Part shown: positions 12,746 to 24,475 of the stretch, piece by piece | How the letters are laid out: each line of letters begins with the position of its first letter | Numbering within the stretch: the stretch's first letter is position 1 | Assembly (NCBI GenBank): GCA_039000515.1 | Contig: JBCFYV010011135.1 | Coordinates: 6,948,795-7,012,794, forward strand | Length of the DNA: 64,000 nucleotides | Origin: Timema cristinae | Lineage: Eukaryota; Arthropoda; Insecta; Phasmatodea; Timematidae | Direction of reading: 5' to 3' | Made by a program: the position numbers and the translations under genes | The notes under the pieces: generated by a model | Database searches by the model: none | Seen by the model: only the letters and a program-made list of their open reading frames with translations | What the model was told of the DNA's origin: nothing

Positions 12746-13792
12746 TCCCTAGCTCTGTTGCTAGGAGCTCTGAGCACTAGATCTGTTGCTAGGAGCTCTG
12801 AGCACTAGATCTGTTGCTAGGAGCTCTGAGCACTAGATCTGTTGCTAGGAGCTCTGAGCACTAGATCTGTTGCTACGAGCTCTGAGCACTAGATCTGTTG
12901 CTAGGAGCTCTGAGCACTAGATCTGTTGCTAGGAGCTCTGAGCACTAGATCTGTTGCTACGAGCTCTGAGCACTAGATCTGTTGCTACGAGCTCTGAGCA
13001 CTAGATCTGTTGCTAGGAGCTCTGAGCCCTAGATCTGTTGCTAGGAGCTCTGAGCACTAGATCTGTTGCTAGGAGCTCTGAGCCCTAGATCTGTTGCTAG
13101 GAACTCTGAGCACTAGATCTGTTGCTAGGAGCTCTGAGCACTAGATCTGTTGCTACGAGCTCTGAGCACTAGATCTGTTGCTAGGAGCTCTGAGCACTAG
13201 ATCTGTTGCTAGGAGCTCTGAGCACTAGATCTGTTGCTAGGAGCTCTGAGCACTAGATCTGTTGCTAGGAGCTCTGAGCACTAGATCTGTTGCTAGGAGC
13301 TCTAAGATCTAGATCTGTTTCTAGGAGCTCTGAGCCCTAGATCTGTTGCTAGGAGCTCTGAGCACTAGATCTGTTGCTAGGAGCTCTAAGATCTAGATCT
13401 GTTGCTAGGAGCTCTGAGATCTAGATCTGTTGCTAGGAGCTCTGAGCACTAGATCTGTTGCTAGGAGCTCTGAGCCCTAGATATGTTGCTAGGAACTCTG
13501 AGCACTAGATCTGTTGCTAGGAGCTCTGAGCACTAGATCTGTTGCTAGGAGCTCTAAGATCTAGATCTGTTGCTAGGAGCTCTGAGATCTAGATCTGTTG
13601 CTAGGAGCTCTGAGATCTAGATCTGTTGCTAGGAGCTCTGAGCACTAGATCTGTTGCTAGGAGCTCTGAGCACTAGATCTGTTGCTAGGAGCTCTAAGAT
13701 CTAGATCTGTTGCTAGGAGCTCTGAGATCTAGATCTGTTGCTAGGAGCTCTGAGCACTAGATCTGTTGCTAGGAGCTCTGAGCACTAGATCA
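12746..13792 (-). repeat. 28-bp minisatellite, about 37 copies, within a SINE head
   Basis: The plus-strand unit is CTAGATCTGTTGCTAGGAGC followed by TCTGAGCA. Variants ending CCCTAGAT or AAGATCTAGAT form repeated blocks (compare 13300-13480, 13540-13640 and 13680-13750). The units start next to a B-box-like sequence and stop next to AGAGGTGGTCTAGCTGGTAG, so the unit corresponds to the anticodon-arm interval of a tRNA-like head. Each unit holds the palindromes AGATCT and GAGCTC. Confidence 0.92.
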
Positions 13793-13830
13793 CAGAGGTG
13801 GTCTAGCTGGTAGCTAATAACATTGTTAAT
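13793..13830 (-). other. A-box side of the split SINE head
   Basis: The reverse strand reads CTACCAGCTAGACCACCTCT, resembling a tRNA D-arm/A-box segment. It is the other half of the head whose B-box half lies at 12730-12743. Confidence 0.4.
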
Positions 13831-13944
13831 TAAATAGCTTAATACGGACTCAAACAAATGATATACTTGCAAGGCGTATATTACATTATATATTATTTTA
13901 TTCATTTTTGAATAATAGGAGTGATACCTTAGATCAGTCATTAT

Positions 13945-14195
13945 CGTGTCTCTCTACTGAGCTAAGGGTCCAGGGTTCGATTCCAGATATGGTTGAAAAA
14001 TTTATCATAGGCCATATGTGGGCTTAACTTTTTACATTGTTGAATTAACGGTTGGGGACTGGATGTTGTACCGGTCCTAGTCTTAGGTTAGACTATAATA
14101 CATATGAAGCTACGACAAACCTAGCAAGCCGGAAGTGTAAAATATATGGCTTGAATAAAAACTGACCTAGGCTGGAAACAATGGATGTAAGTATT
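13945..14195 (+). mobile_element. SINE family 3 copy
   Basis: GTGTCTCTCTACTGAGCTAA with GGGTTCGATTCC, then the family body ending CTAGGCTGGAAACAATGGAT. It begins about 150 bp after the 28-bp array. Confidence 0.6.
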
Positions 14196-14984
14196 AATAA
14201 TAGGAGTATAATTAACTGAATATATTTTAAGGAATCACGATAGTATGTCACCATATTAGTCATAAAAGTGATATGATAAAAAAAAAGTTTCACCTACTTT
14301 AAGGTGGAAGGAAATCAAATGCTCAAAATTTGTTATTAAACTGCACCTGTTGTTTCCAGTGAATCCTTTTAATTAACTCAGGACCGGGGCTCATTATTAA
14401 TCTACATCTGTATCTAATAATCCACATTAACATAATTTTATTCAAATAGTGAAAGTCCTTAAATATATTAGTAATGTTGTACATTCAAGACTATCTCGAC
14501 AAATACATTTATATTTTGGGTAATTCTAACGCTAAAATTAGTATAAGACCCAAAATACCGTTTTTAAGTACACCAATGTGAGTCTGCTATCTCTTCTGCT
14601 TAGAATAAATAATTTAAAATCCACCAGCATTATAATTCTTTTGTTGGACTAGATTGTGCTAACAGGGTTAGATTGCTCCTCTGGGACATTTCCTGGCAAG
14701 GCGGCCAGATTATTGTTTAAAATAAATATCTTGGTAACAAATTAGACCAATCTTAAAGCACATTATCAAAAAAATAACCTGTTAGCACCTACCCCTTATC
14801 AACCTGGTTTTATTCATTCAGTTCCCCCCCCCTCTTAAATTTATCTCTAGCTCCACATTAATATATTGTATTGTTTATTAATAGGATGTTGTATACAAGA
14901 TATATCTATTTAGAGCTGTAATTAGGTTTTGTTTTTAGTTATTTTGCACCACGTCTTACTACACATTTGTTATTTAAGCTTGAA
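14196..14984. other. No supported gene
   Basis: AT-rich spacer between a family 3 and a family 2 SINE; a short C run lies at 14825. Confidence 0.5.
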
Positions 14985-15200
14985 TACTAGTTACGCTACT
15001 GGGTTAGGGTTTGAGAAGCTTGAATTTAGAGGAAGGGAACCAAAGTTTACGAGGAGGGAGAGTGGAAAACTATTTAGGAAAAACCACCATTTCATCCAAC
15101 CAGGATTCTAACCTCAATCTCCCTGTCCTCTGCAGTGTAGCTCAACACGAAATCAGTGCATCCGATAACTATGCCACCGAGGTGGATATAGGTTTTATAG
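14985..15200 (-). mobile_element. SINE family 2 copy on the minus strand
   Basis: The plus strand reads GAAGCTTGAATTTAGAGGAA, GGAGGGAGAGTGGAAAACTA, then an inverted B-box region and ATGCCACCGAGGTG. Overlapping open frames here arise from the repeat. Confidence 0.55.
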
Positions 15201-16234
15201 AAGCTGCAGAAAAATTAATGTTTTTTATATGGCCTGTTAGAGAAATTCTACTAATTTATGAACATCTAAATATGGATTTTTTTTAAAAAGAAAGTTAAAA
15301 TATTATAATTTGCTGACCCTCCTAATTTATGTTGTTCTAAAACAAGCTGATTAATTAAAAATAGCTCTTGTTGCAAGTATTTATCTTTAGAAGTAACAAA
15401 GTAGCTTGGGCTCGCAATCTAATTGGTCGTGTCCATTGGCCATCAACTCACCCTGAATATTGTTAGCCATTTATTTCAAGAAATATAATATGTTAGGAGC
15501 AACAATTTATGGACGTGATCTAGGCCTACTAGAAGGTAAATAACCTAACATAGCAGTAATTCTCATGTGAACGTCAGCTCTAAGGCATCCAAATCCTTGG
15601 AGCAAGCCTCAAACATTTTTGAATGATATTGTGTAGTTTGTAACCCACATATAAAAATGACCTTACTGGTTCGAATATGGCTATATGTCTTAATCTATAG
15701 TATATGGCATTAGGAATTGGAAAGTTAATTAAACCACTAACAAGAGTACGACACCTATCCCCATTTTGAGCTAGTTCAATTCATACGGCTTTATGTCTAG
15801 ATCTAATAATTTATTTTGATCTCAAAACTGTGACATTTTGAATAAAATATCTTCAAGAATTTGCTAAAACATTATTTAAAAGTTTCTTATACAAGATATA
15901 ATGTTGATACCATTTGGCGTGAGACATATTTTGAATCAGAAATACCACTTTAAACATTTGTGATTTACGTGTCTGTAAAGCATCTCATTGTCTGGGTATG
16001 TGGCCCTCTTTAACTCCAAGTTACAATCGAAGGGTTTTCTCTCTAAAGTAACCACAATACATAAATCCTGCTACATATTTTACTTTCCAGCTCGGAGGAT
16101 GCAGCAGCCAGCCACTTTTAATCCAGTAATATGATGTCACGTCCAAAGTGTTAATGGTCAACTCCGCCATCTGGTGCTTAAACCCGGCAAACGAGCTTGT
16201 AATTTATGGTTGGGTGACTTCGTCCTCACTGTCT
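15201..16234. other. No supported gene
   Basis: AT-rich sequence. The GC-richer 16080-16480 stretch with its G runs precedes the candidate first exon at 16515 and could be a promoter, but no core element is clear. Confidence 0.4.
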
Positions 16235-16301
16235 GGGGGGGGGGGGGGGGAGTCACGGGACTCTAACTGGGTCGTATGCGGGGACGGGTGGGGGGGGGGG
16301 G
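16235..16301 (+). repeat. Two poly-G runs
   Basis: A 16-base G run (16235-16250) and a 12-base G run (16290-16301) with shorter GGGG and GGG tracts between them could form a G-quadruplex. Similar runs occur at 4481-4498 and 27137-27153. Confidence 0.85.
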
Positions 16302-16514
16302 AGACGGCAAAAGAGAAGAGAAACACACTTCCAGTAGTAATGATAGTTATATTTCTCACCTTGCCAAGCAGGCATTCATCTGAGGGTGAGACCTTTCCAA
16401 GAGTCACGATGAATGGGATCTGTTCCCCGGTTGAGGGGGTAAGGTGAGGTCAAGTTATTTCTCTCTGGAAAGGATAAATCTCCTCTTTTCATGATCTTTT
16501 CAAAGACTTGTGAG

Positions 16515-16547
16515 ATGTCGGACCGACAAACTTCAAAGAAAGGCAAG
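16515..16547 (+). other. Candidate first coding exon (unrecognised)
   Basis: An ATG with a purine at -3 opens eleven codons reading MSDRQTSKKGK, followed at once by GTATGT, a good splice donor. The short basic start resembles many animal first coding exons, but I do not recognise the protein and found no matching second exon. If real, the VPS4-like sequence on the other strand would sit inside or beyond its first intron. Chance occurrence is quite possible. Confidence 0.22.
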
Positions 16548-17269
16548 GTATGTTACACATTTCAAGTTTTATGACAAGTAAAACGTTTATATAAATATAA
16601 ATTTGATAGGTACGAAATTGGTATGTAAATCTTCGCTACAATTTTTTAACAAAAAGCGTATAACCCAACCGGGTAGTAAGACGTGGTGCTAAATAACAAT
16701 AATTTAACAAAAATATAGCTTACAACCTCACCTATAATAAATTTAAAAACACCGAATATATTAAGATGAGGATAAAAATTTTAATTATTTGATTTACTAG
16801 ATATTCCATTATAAAAATTTAAAAAAAATTATTGAGCTGAATTTTTTTTTTAAATCTTTGCCTTGCTTAAAATTTCTTTACAAGAAAAACTGAAACAATT
16901 ATTTTTAAATAATTTAAACTTTTTACAACTCAAATAGTAATTTGTTTGGTAAGAGTTCTCAAATGATTTTACCCCCTCAGATGGTTGAATATTCTTAGGC
17001 ACGGGTCGATTTCGTGGAAAACTTCAGTCAGTCACCTTAGAAAAATGCATAGTCATCAAAAGTTAAGATTTGAGTATATCAAACTCTCAAATATATCAAG
17101 TAAGTTACTTTCAAACAATATTTTAGTAAGATCAAAATAATCTTGAACGTCCATATTTGTAGTGTTATAGGAAATATAAATAGTTTCTATAAAATGTTTA
17201 TCTAATTTTGTCTAATATTTATTTTATAGCATGGTAGTTATATGGGGGTTGCTGCAAACAGGTTAATGG

Positions 17270-17420
17270 GGCGTAAAGTTGAAAAGAAAATAAAGCGTAA
17301 AATGGGCGACTCTCTTATTTATTACTAGCACCAAATGGCAAGTGTTTAAATTATTGTATATAAAGTAGTTATAATTTAATCCTCAAAATAAGTGTCAGAT
17401 TCTAAAATATGCACAAATTG
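17270..17420 (+). repeat. Dispersed repeat, copy 2 of a pair
   Basis: This matches 11325-11480 in the same orientation, including TATAAAGTAGTTATAATTTA. It lies between the candidate exon at 16515 and the SINEs at 17570. Confidence 0.7.
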
Positions 17421-17569
17421 AGAAAATTGAGAACATATTTAAATTTAAGGAATACAGTTAAGATGTAAGGACAATGTGAGAGAAAAGTAGAGTGTAGAAA
17501 CTATGGGCGATCACGTGTCCTTTGATAAGTTTTTAAGTTGATTATGATCTAATAAGGTCATTGAACCCA

Positions 17570-17794
17570 GGTCTAAGGCATCACTCTCTTAAAAATAGAT
17601 TGAACTGCTGATAACGTGGAGATCTAGAGTCGGATCCCATTGGGCTGCACTTAAGGGTTTTTATTTCTAAATAACTTTCCACTATCACTTCACACAAATA
17701 GGAGTAATTTTCTATAGATTTGACCTCCCTATCCTTAATACATTAGCTTCATTAGTACATTTGTATAGCCCTATAATTAAGTATCCATGGTCAC
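17570..17794 (+). mobile_element. SINE family 2 relative, decayed
   Basis: GGTCTAAGGCATCACTCTCT, GAGTCGGATCCCATTGGG and a body with ACTTTCCACTATCACTTCAC follow the family layout. It is immediately upstream of another copy in the same orientation. Confidence 0.5.
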
Positions 17795-18030
17795 ATGGTA
17801 TAACACGTTTATCTCAAGTTGGACTAGACTGATGAAGACAGAGAGATCGGGGTTCAATCCCGGTCAAGTGCACTGAGAGTGGTTTATCCTAAATGTCTTT
17901 TTCTACTCTCCATTCACGTGAATTTGGACGCACCTCCTCTTAATTAAGCCTTCCTAATCCCTAACCCATTAGTGTAATTAGTACATAAAGTGAACAGAAA
18001 GTAGGACGTAGTGTTAAAAAAATAAAATAG
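17795..18030 (+). mobile_element. SINE family 2 copy
   Basis: GATCGGGGTTCAATCCCGGT is the B-box region, followed by a family body (CTACTCTCCATTCACGTGAA, CTTCCTAATCCCTAACCCAT) and a decayed tail AGTAGGACGTAGTGTTAAAA. It lies just past the 3' end of the VPS4-like sequence. Confidence 0.65.
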
Positions 18031-18313
18031 AATAAGGAAATTAAACATAAATTGGCTAAATAGGTAGTGATAAGTGTTGAAATAAGTAATTTAAAACAAA
18101 AAAAGAAACCATTGTATGCAGTTATATTAATATAATATTAATGAGCTACTACATTACGTAAGACATATTGATATTAATATGAAGAATAAATATGTATTTA
18201 GTAATAATGTCGTAATAAGGAGTAATTAAATTTTTAGAATATAGCTCATACAATTAAGAATACATATTGAGCTGTGCTGACAAATTACATGAAGAGTTAG
18301 TCCGTCAAGGTTT

Positions 18314-19599
18314 TCACTCCAATCCAAATGTTGATTGAAATGAATCGTACCTCCGCAAGTCCTGTGCGGTAACCGTGGCCTTGGATGAAACCAGAGCACG
18401 TCTCATGTCGTCCATTGTCACGAGGGGTTCAATAAGTTTGTCACTGGGTACTTGCTGCCAGTCCATAGGGATCGCATCAGGAGACTTGGGTCTGCACGGT
18501 GTTAGCAGGTCATCAAGTATAACACTCGGGTTAACCGGGCACCGACCGGTAACTCGGCGAAAATGCGTGGCGACCAGGATTTTCCGGATGGGTTGCATGG
18601 TGGCATCCCTCACCAAAATGTTTATATCCGCCCCAGAGTACATATCCGTCAACTTTGCAAGTTCCCTTAAGTCACGATCATTTATATCGTTCGGTGTGTC
18701 CCCGATATGAAAACGGAACATGAAATACCGGACGATCTCATTTGGAAGCGGGACGTATATTCTTTTCTCGAACCTTCTCCTGATACCAGCATCAAGGGCC
18801 CAAGGAATATTCGTGGCCCCAAGTATCAACACCCCTCGTTGTTGCTAGTCACACCTTCCATTTGTACGAGGAACTCTGTCTTTATCCTCCTTGTAGCGTC
18901 GGACTCCGTGGAAGACCTACTCGAGCAAAGGGAATCCACCTCATCAATAAATATAATACTCGGCTTGCGACTTCTTGCAAGTTTGAAAAGATTCTTCACC
19001 ATCTTCTCAGAATCACCAAACCATTTAGATACAAGATCAGACGATGATACCGAGATAAACGTGGAAGCTTTTGCTTCAGAGGCCAACGCTTTCGCAAGTA
19101 AAGACTTCCCGGTTCCCGGTGGTCCAAAAAGAAGTATCCCCTTCCATGATTTTCTCATACCCGTGAAAATCTGTGGGAATTTTAAAGGTAGGATGACCGC
19201 CTCTTCCAAAGTTTTCTTAACATCTTCCAAGTCTACAACATCAGACCATGTTACAGTACAATCTGTTTCCACGATTACTCCTTCCAGTTTCCCTTGCAAT
19301 AGTTTAGTTTCTACATCTTCAGTCTCACTTGGTTTGGAAGAGATATCCGTCTGATTATTTCTTTTCAACAAATATGTTTTCAACCGCTCGGCTCTATCTA
19401 AATAATGTGAACATTTGTTTAAGATCACTTCTCTAGAATAATCACTGTTACCTTCATATCTGCTGACTTTGATCAAGAGTTGAACACCTTCTAAATATAA
19501 ATTCAAAGCGTACTCGTAGTTTCTTTTGTTGTCTTCCTCGATAGCTCTGGTAAAAAAGCTTATTGCTTTCTTCAGTTTTAAACTTGTGTTCATATTCAT
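18314..19599 (-). pseudogene. Intronless VPS4-like AAA ATPase with one frameshift (retrocopy)
   Basis: This encodes a homologue of VPS4, the ATPase that disassembles ESCRT-III filaments at endosomes, the midbody and the nuclear envelope. Numbering from the ATG at 19597-19599, residues 1-75 form an MIT domain, 76-115 a linker, and the AAA cassette starts near 117 with TWSDV. Walker A GPPGTGKS is at 159-166, the pore loop SKWFGDSEK at 191-199 and Walker B IIFIDE at 215-220. After the break come sensor-1 GATN, the RRRFEKR arginine-finger segment, YSGADI, and a C-terminal region with TPC and the DDM/DLRRYDSF helix. The total is about 428 residues, against roughly 440 in the family. The frame breaks after residue 256 at 18832-18835, where GAGGGGTG lacks one G relative to the frame that continues as VLILGATN. 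No other stop or shift occurs. I chose this ATG because family proteins begin just before the MIT helix; another in-frame ATG lies 22 codons upstream. The lack of introns suggests a retrocopy, but no poly(A) tract or target duplication is obvious. The sequence is more diverged than animal VPS4 usually is (for example MYSGAD for GYSGAD). A working gene with a consensus error cannot be excluded. Confidence 0.85.
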
Positions 19600-20454
19600 T
19601 TTAACAAATGACGTGCCAGTACCGTAACTGGGAAATAGATAGCTACTATTGTACAAACAATACAATAAAAAAGTTTATCCCACTATTGTTATTTATCGGC
19701 CATTGTCAGATTTCAATTACGAGAGGAGCTGAGAATAAAAGATTGGTGGATATAATATTTTTAAATAATTTTTCAATGTTTTGTGTATTGGGATTATATT
19801 CCAAACTATATATATTCCGTTGAAATGTTCTAAATCCATCTGACGTATATAAATTAGAGATAAAAGATTTATAATTGACAACATTGACATTATTTACCCT
19901 TTTTTTTACAATTAGAAACGACAAAACAAACTAATGCCGTATTGACTTATCTGACTCAACACATTTATATTTGTGAGAGAGATATATATCCTCGGTGTAT
20001 CGAAAGTGTCGGTGAGTATCGACTGTGCGAGCTCATGACGTCGTGAGTGGGTAGGGGGAGGGGGGGAGCCTAACCTCCAGAGCCTGACACATTAATCCCA
20101 CGTTTAATTTGAAATAGGACTGTAGCGAGGACCACGTGACGTGCCTGTACTGGAAGAGGAGTGAAGGGGGGCTAAGCCCCCCCTGGAGTTGTACAACGAT
20201 AACACGGACTTGTTTCCCATAGAACATGATTTAAACTAGACGCTCAATATAACAAGGCTATATTGAGATTTCACCCCTGGATCTGACAGTTAAATACAAC
20301 ATAAATAGTTCCATATAGGTTTATAACAAAGGTAAACTTTTATTGAACTAGAACATTTAAATATTGAAATGTTCATAATAAAATAACAACTTAGTGTATA
20401 GTAACCCACCTACTTAGATACGTGAGAATAATGTTACGTTTGTGTTATACGACT
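19600..20454. other. Upstream side of the VPS4-like sequence
   Basis: AT-rich to about 19980, then a GC-richer patch at 20010-20220 containing a TGACGTCG motif and a G-rich run. No promoter can be assigned; a retrocopy would not be expected to bring one. Confidence 0.4.
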
Positions 20455-20835
20455 ATGTACTAATTACGATAATGGTGCTAGGCATTAGGAAGGCCATATT
20501 TAAAGTAATCAACTTGCATTTACAAGGAGGGTGAATGTAAAACCATTTGGTAGAAACAACATTCAGTACACCCGACTGAGATTCAAACCTCAAGCTTACC
20601 GCTATTATACTGCGAGAATAGCGTTTTAGACCATGCGGCCACCAAAGCAGGTGACCTACTAGTGACTGAAAGGTTAGGATTCTAATCCCTGTTGGGAGTA
20701 TCAAGAATGATTCATCTTAGAATAGCTTCCCACTCTCCCTCCATGCAAATTAGAGTACGTTTCCTTTATGTTATATATTCCTTAGTGTTACCTCATTACT
20801 GTAACTAGGCGCATATAGCTCGGGAGGCTAGTAAA
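20455..20835. mobile_element. Head-to-head pair of family-2-like SINEs
   Basis: A minus-strand copy (about 20455-20645) and a plus-strand copy (about 20630-20835) meet at TTTTAGACCATGCGGCCACC. The plus copy shows GGTTAGGATTCTAATCCCTG and a body CTTCCCACTCTCCCTCCATG. Both have diverged tails. Confidence 0.5.
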
Positions 20836-20889
20836 ATAGAGAGAGGATTTTTTTTAAAGATTCCGGGTACACATGATCTTTCAAATATT

Positions 20890-21045
20890 ATTATTATTAG
20901 CACCGCGTCTTTCTACCCGTTCAAGTTATACGCACTTACGCTAATGTGTAATGGTAGGGTGATTGTGAGGTGAAGTGAAGGACCTACAGTTTAACGTGGA
21001 ATCCGAACCACGGTGGCGGCCTGGCATTCCACACATTCACTTTCA
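20890..21045 (-). mobile_element. SINE family 1 copy, 5' truncated
   Basis: ATTATTATTAGCACCGCGTC followed by TTACGCTAATGTGTAATGGT and GGAATCCGAACCACGGTGGC matches the 51465-51748 copy in reverse. The tRNA-like head is lost. Confidence 0.75.
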
Positions 21046-21352
21046 TATGTTCCATGGAAATAAATTAATGGGGTGAGATCTGAGGAGTTTTGTGCCATTT
21101 GACGGTTTCACCCCTCTCACAAATTAAGATTCCTACTTTCATTGTCTAAAAACTTAGCCATGATTTATTATAAAAATTCTTGCTATGTGGAGATATGATA
21201 AATATTTGTATAAAACTTGTATAATGCTCAAAAATATAAACATTAAAATAGATGTATTAAAAAAACAACATATTATGTAATATTTTAATAATTTCAGTGC
21301 AACAATATCTTATCTTTAGAACTTGATTAAAATGAAATTAAAAAGTAAATGG

Positions 21353-22889
21353 TTTTACTAAGCAACATACATCTACTCTCTACTACCGCTTGTAATATCA
21401 CCTCTATTACATATTTTACTAAGCAACATACATCTACTCTCTACTACCGCTTGTAATCACTTCTATTACATATTTTACTAAGCAACATATATATACTCTC
21501 TACTACCGCTTGTAATATCACTTCTATTACATATTTTACTGAGCAACATACATCTACTCTCTACTACCGCTTGTAATATCACTTCTATTACATATTTTAC
21601 TAAGCAACATATATATACTCTCTACTACCGCTTGTAATATCACTTCTATTACATATTTTACTGAGCAACATACATCTACTCTCTACTACCGCTTGTAATA
21701 TCACTTCTATTACATATTTTACTAAGCAACATACATATACTCTCTATTACCGCTTGTAATATTACTTATATTACATATTTTACTAAGCAACATACATATA
21801 CTCTCTACTACCGCTTGTAATATCACTTCTATTACATATTTTACTAAGCAACATACATTACTCTCTATACCGCTTGTAATATCACCTCTATTACATATTT
21901 TACTAAGCAACATACATATACTCTCTACTACCGCTTGTAATATCACCTCTATTACATATTTTACTAAGCAACATACATCTACTCTCTACTACCGCTTGTA
22001 TTATCACTTATATTACATATTTTACTAAGCAACATACATCTACTCTCTACTACCGCTTGTAATATCACTTCTATTACATATTTTACTAAGCAACATACAT
22101 TTACTCTGTACTACCGCTTGTAATATCACCTCTATTACATATTTTACTAAGCAACATACATCTACTCTCTACTACCGCTTGTAATATCACCTCTATTACA
22201 TATTTTACTAAGCAACATACATTTACTCTGTACTACCGCTTGTAATATCACCTCTATTACATATTTTACTAAGCAATAACATTATAATCTTACTACCGCT
22301 TGTAATATCACCTCTATTACATATTTTACTAAGCAACATATATATACTCTCTACTACCGCTTGTAATATCACCTCTATTACATATTTTACTAAGCAACAT
22401 TACATATACTCTCTAATACCACTTGTAATATCACCTCTATTACATATTTTACTAAGCAACATACATCTACTCTCTACTACCGCTTGTAATATCACCTCTA
22501 TTACATATTTTACTAAGCAACATTACATATACTCTCTAATACCACATGTAATATCACCTATATTATATATTTTACTAAGCAATATACATATACTCTCTAC
22601 TACCGCTTGTAATATCACCTCTATTACATATTTTACTAAGCAACATACATTTACTCTGCACTACCGCTTGTAATATCACGTCTATTACTTATTTTACTAA
22701 GCAATATACATATACTCTCTACTACCGCTTGTAATATCACCTCTATTACATATTACATTTTTACTAAGCAACATATATATACTCTCTACTACCGCTTGTA
22801 ATATCACCTCTATTACATATTTTACTAAGCAACATTACATATACTCTCTAATACCACATGTAATATCACCTATATTACATATTTTACTA
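21353..22889 (+). repeat. 61-bp tandem array, about 25 copies
   Basis: The unit contains ATTTTACTAAGCAACATACA, TCTACTCTCTACTACCGCTT and GTAATATCACCTCTATTACA. Units differ at a few fixed sites (ACATACAT/ATATATAT, CACCTC/CACTTC). Some copies around 21846, 22275 and 22400 have small indels. No gene is carried. Confidence 0.96.
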
Positions 22890-23883
22890 GAGGACACCCA
22901 GTTAGTTAGATGTGTTTGTTTATGTGATTGATTCACCTCTATGATATTTATTTCATAACCGACCGAAAACACGGGTATTCTTTTGTTACCTGCGGTTGAT
23001 TCTTTTTTCCTTTAACAGGAAATTTTCACAAACATTAACTAGAACCTCAAACTAAATATTTTAATAAATTTATTTAAAATTTACAAATAAAATGAACATA
23101 GATCTACAAATATTGTTTTCATAAGCAAACTATTTTCAGCCTAGTTCCATTGACTCGCCGGGAATGAGACTTTTCCAACCCACTAAGTAATGAGTTCACC
23201 TCACAAGTTGGAATCTTAAATTCATATTCTCGTTCTGCATGGTGAACAAATATTTTTTGTGTTCATGAATTTAAAAAAATAGTATGTAAATACTTTCTCT
23301 GTATAAATGACCAAAAAAACTCCAAAATTATAACAACCAAAAGATATTAATCAGTACATACTTTTTTCCACATTTTATACAATACGTATTGCTAAGAAAT
23401 TTTGCTCAAATTATTAGTGCATGATTAAATTTTTAGATTGGTTTTACAAAATATAGTTATAATCTAGTGTAATGTGTGAGGTTAGAGTATTTAAAATGAA
23501 GCATTGTTGTGTTGGTACAGACTAATAAAAAAAATATTTTAGTTTAAACTACTTATACATAAGGATTTAAGTTAAAGTTTAGTAATAACTTATTAAAAAA
23601 TGAGTTCAAAAACTTTTAAACTAAAGCAACCGTTTAAATAAGGTAAATTTAAACGTAGGTTTTGATAAAAAAAAATTTTAATAATCTATATATAGATAGC
23701 TAGATTTTACTTATTGTTAAATAAAATATTTTTTATAATATATCGGCAAATAAAAATTAGATTGACATCATAACCTTTAGCTTTTGTTGATTCCTTTTTC
23801 AGCAAATATTAGAAAAGATAAACATCCTTGTCCACCAAAAAGAATAAAAATTTAATTAATTTTGAAAGATCTGAATTAAAAAG
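22890..23883. other. No supported gene
   Basis: AT-rich spacer after the 61-bp array. Confidence 0.5.

Positions 23884-23911
<28 letters not shown>
23884..23911 (+). repeat. (AT)n microsatellite
   Basis: About 28 bases of uninterrupted AT. Confidence 0.9.
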
Positions 23912-23914
<3 letters not shown>

Positions 23915-23999
23915 AATTAAGCTAAGAAATTATTGGTTTTATAAAATATATTTTAAATAAAGGATCTTTTATAGTACTAAAATTTTACACGAAAAGGTA

Positions 24000-24475
24000 T
24001 TTTGTATTTCAAATCGCTGCAACGAAATCATGAAAATTGGAAAATTTCCTCAATTTAAAATATACTCAAAGTTATTTTCATGAGAAAATGAGAGTTGTCA
24101 TCTTGTATATGATGACAAAAAGTGTCAAGATGTAAAATTTAATCAAAATCGTTAAAGCGGATTATGGAAAAATTGATATTTTCTCTTTTCGCCTTTCAGT
24201 AAACCACACCTAATTTTAGAGTTAGATAACTAATTAAAAAAACTCCTTAGGGGGACTTCTTGAAACCCTAGATTCCAAGTTTTAGCCCAATCGGTAAAGT
24301 ATTTTTGGCACTAGCCTGACTTATAGCTGGACAGACAGACAGACAGATGGTATCGTGAGAACCACTTTTTTGGTTTCAGGGGTTCACGAAATGTCAACAT
24401 TATCAAAATCTCGAGTTTAATTTTTTTTACGATCACATACTTTTTCCCGAGGTGTCGAGAAAAGTAAACACTTAG
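24000..24475 (+). repeat. Dispersed element ending in a hairpin, longest copy
   Basis: The body includes AAATCATGAAAATTGGAAAA, GACAGACAGACAGA, GGTTTCAGGGGTTCACGAAA and ACGATCACATAC. It ends in an imperfect hairpin at 24439-24465 (ACTTTTTCCCGA/TCGAGAAAAGT). Related copies are at 36195-36320, 42130-42300 and 52385-52525. Confidence 0.65.

Noticed and set aside
12746..13792. CRISPR array
   Set aside because: Units are contiguous 28-bp repeats without unique spacers, and the sequence is eukaryotic.
18707..19354. 215-codon plus-strand open frame
   Set aside because: It lies antisense to the conserved VPS4-like sequence and is its shadow.
21353..22889. CRISPR-like repeat-spacer pattern
   Set aside because: The whole 61-bp unit is repeated; no unique spacer is present.
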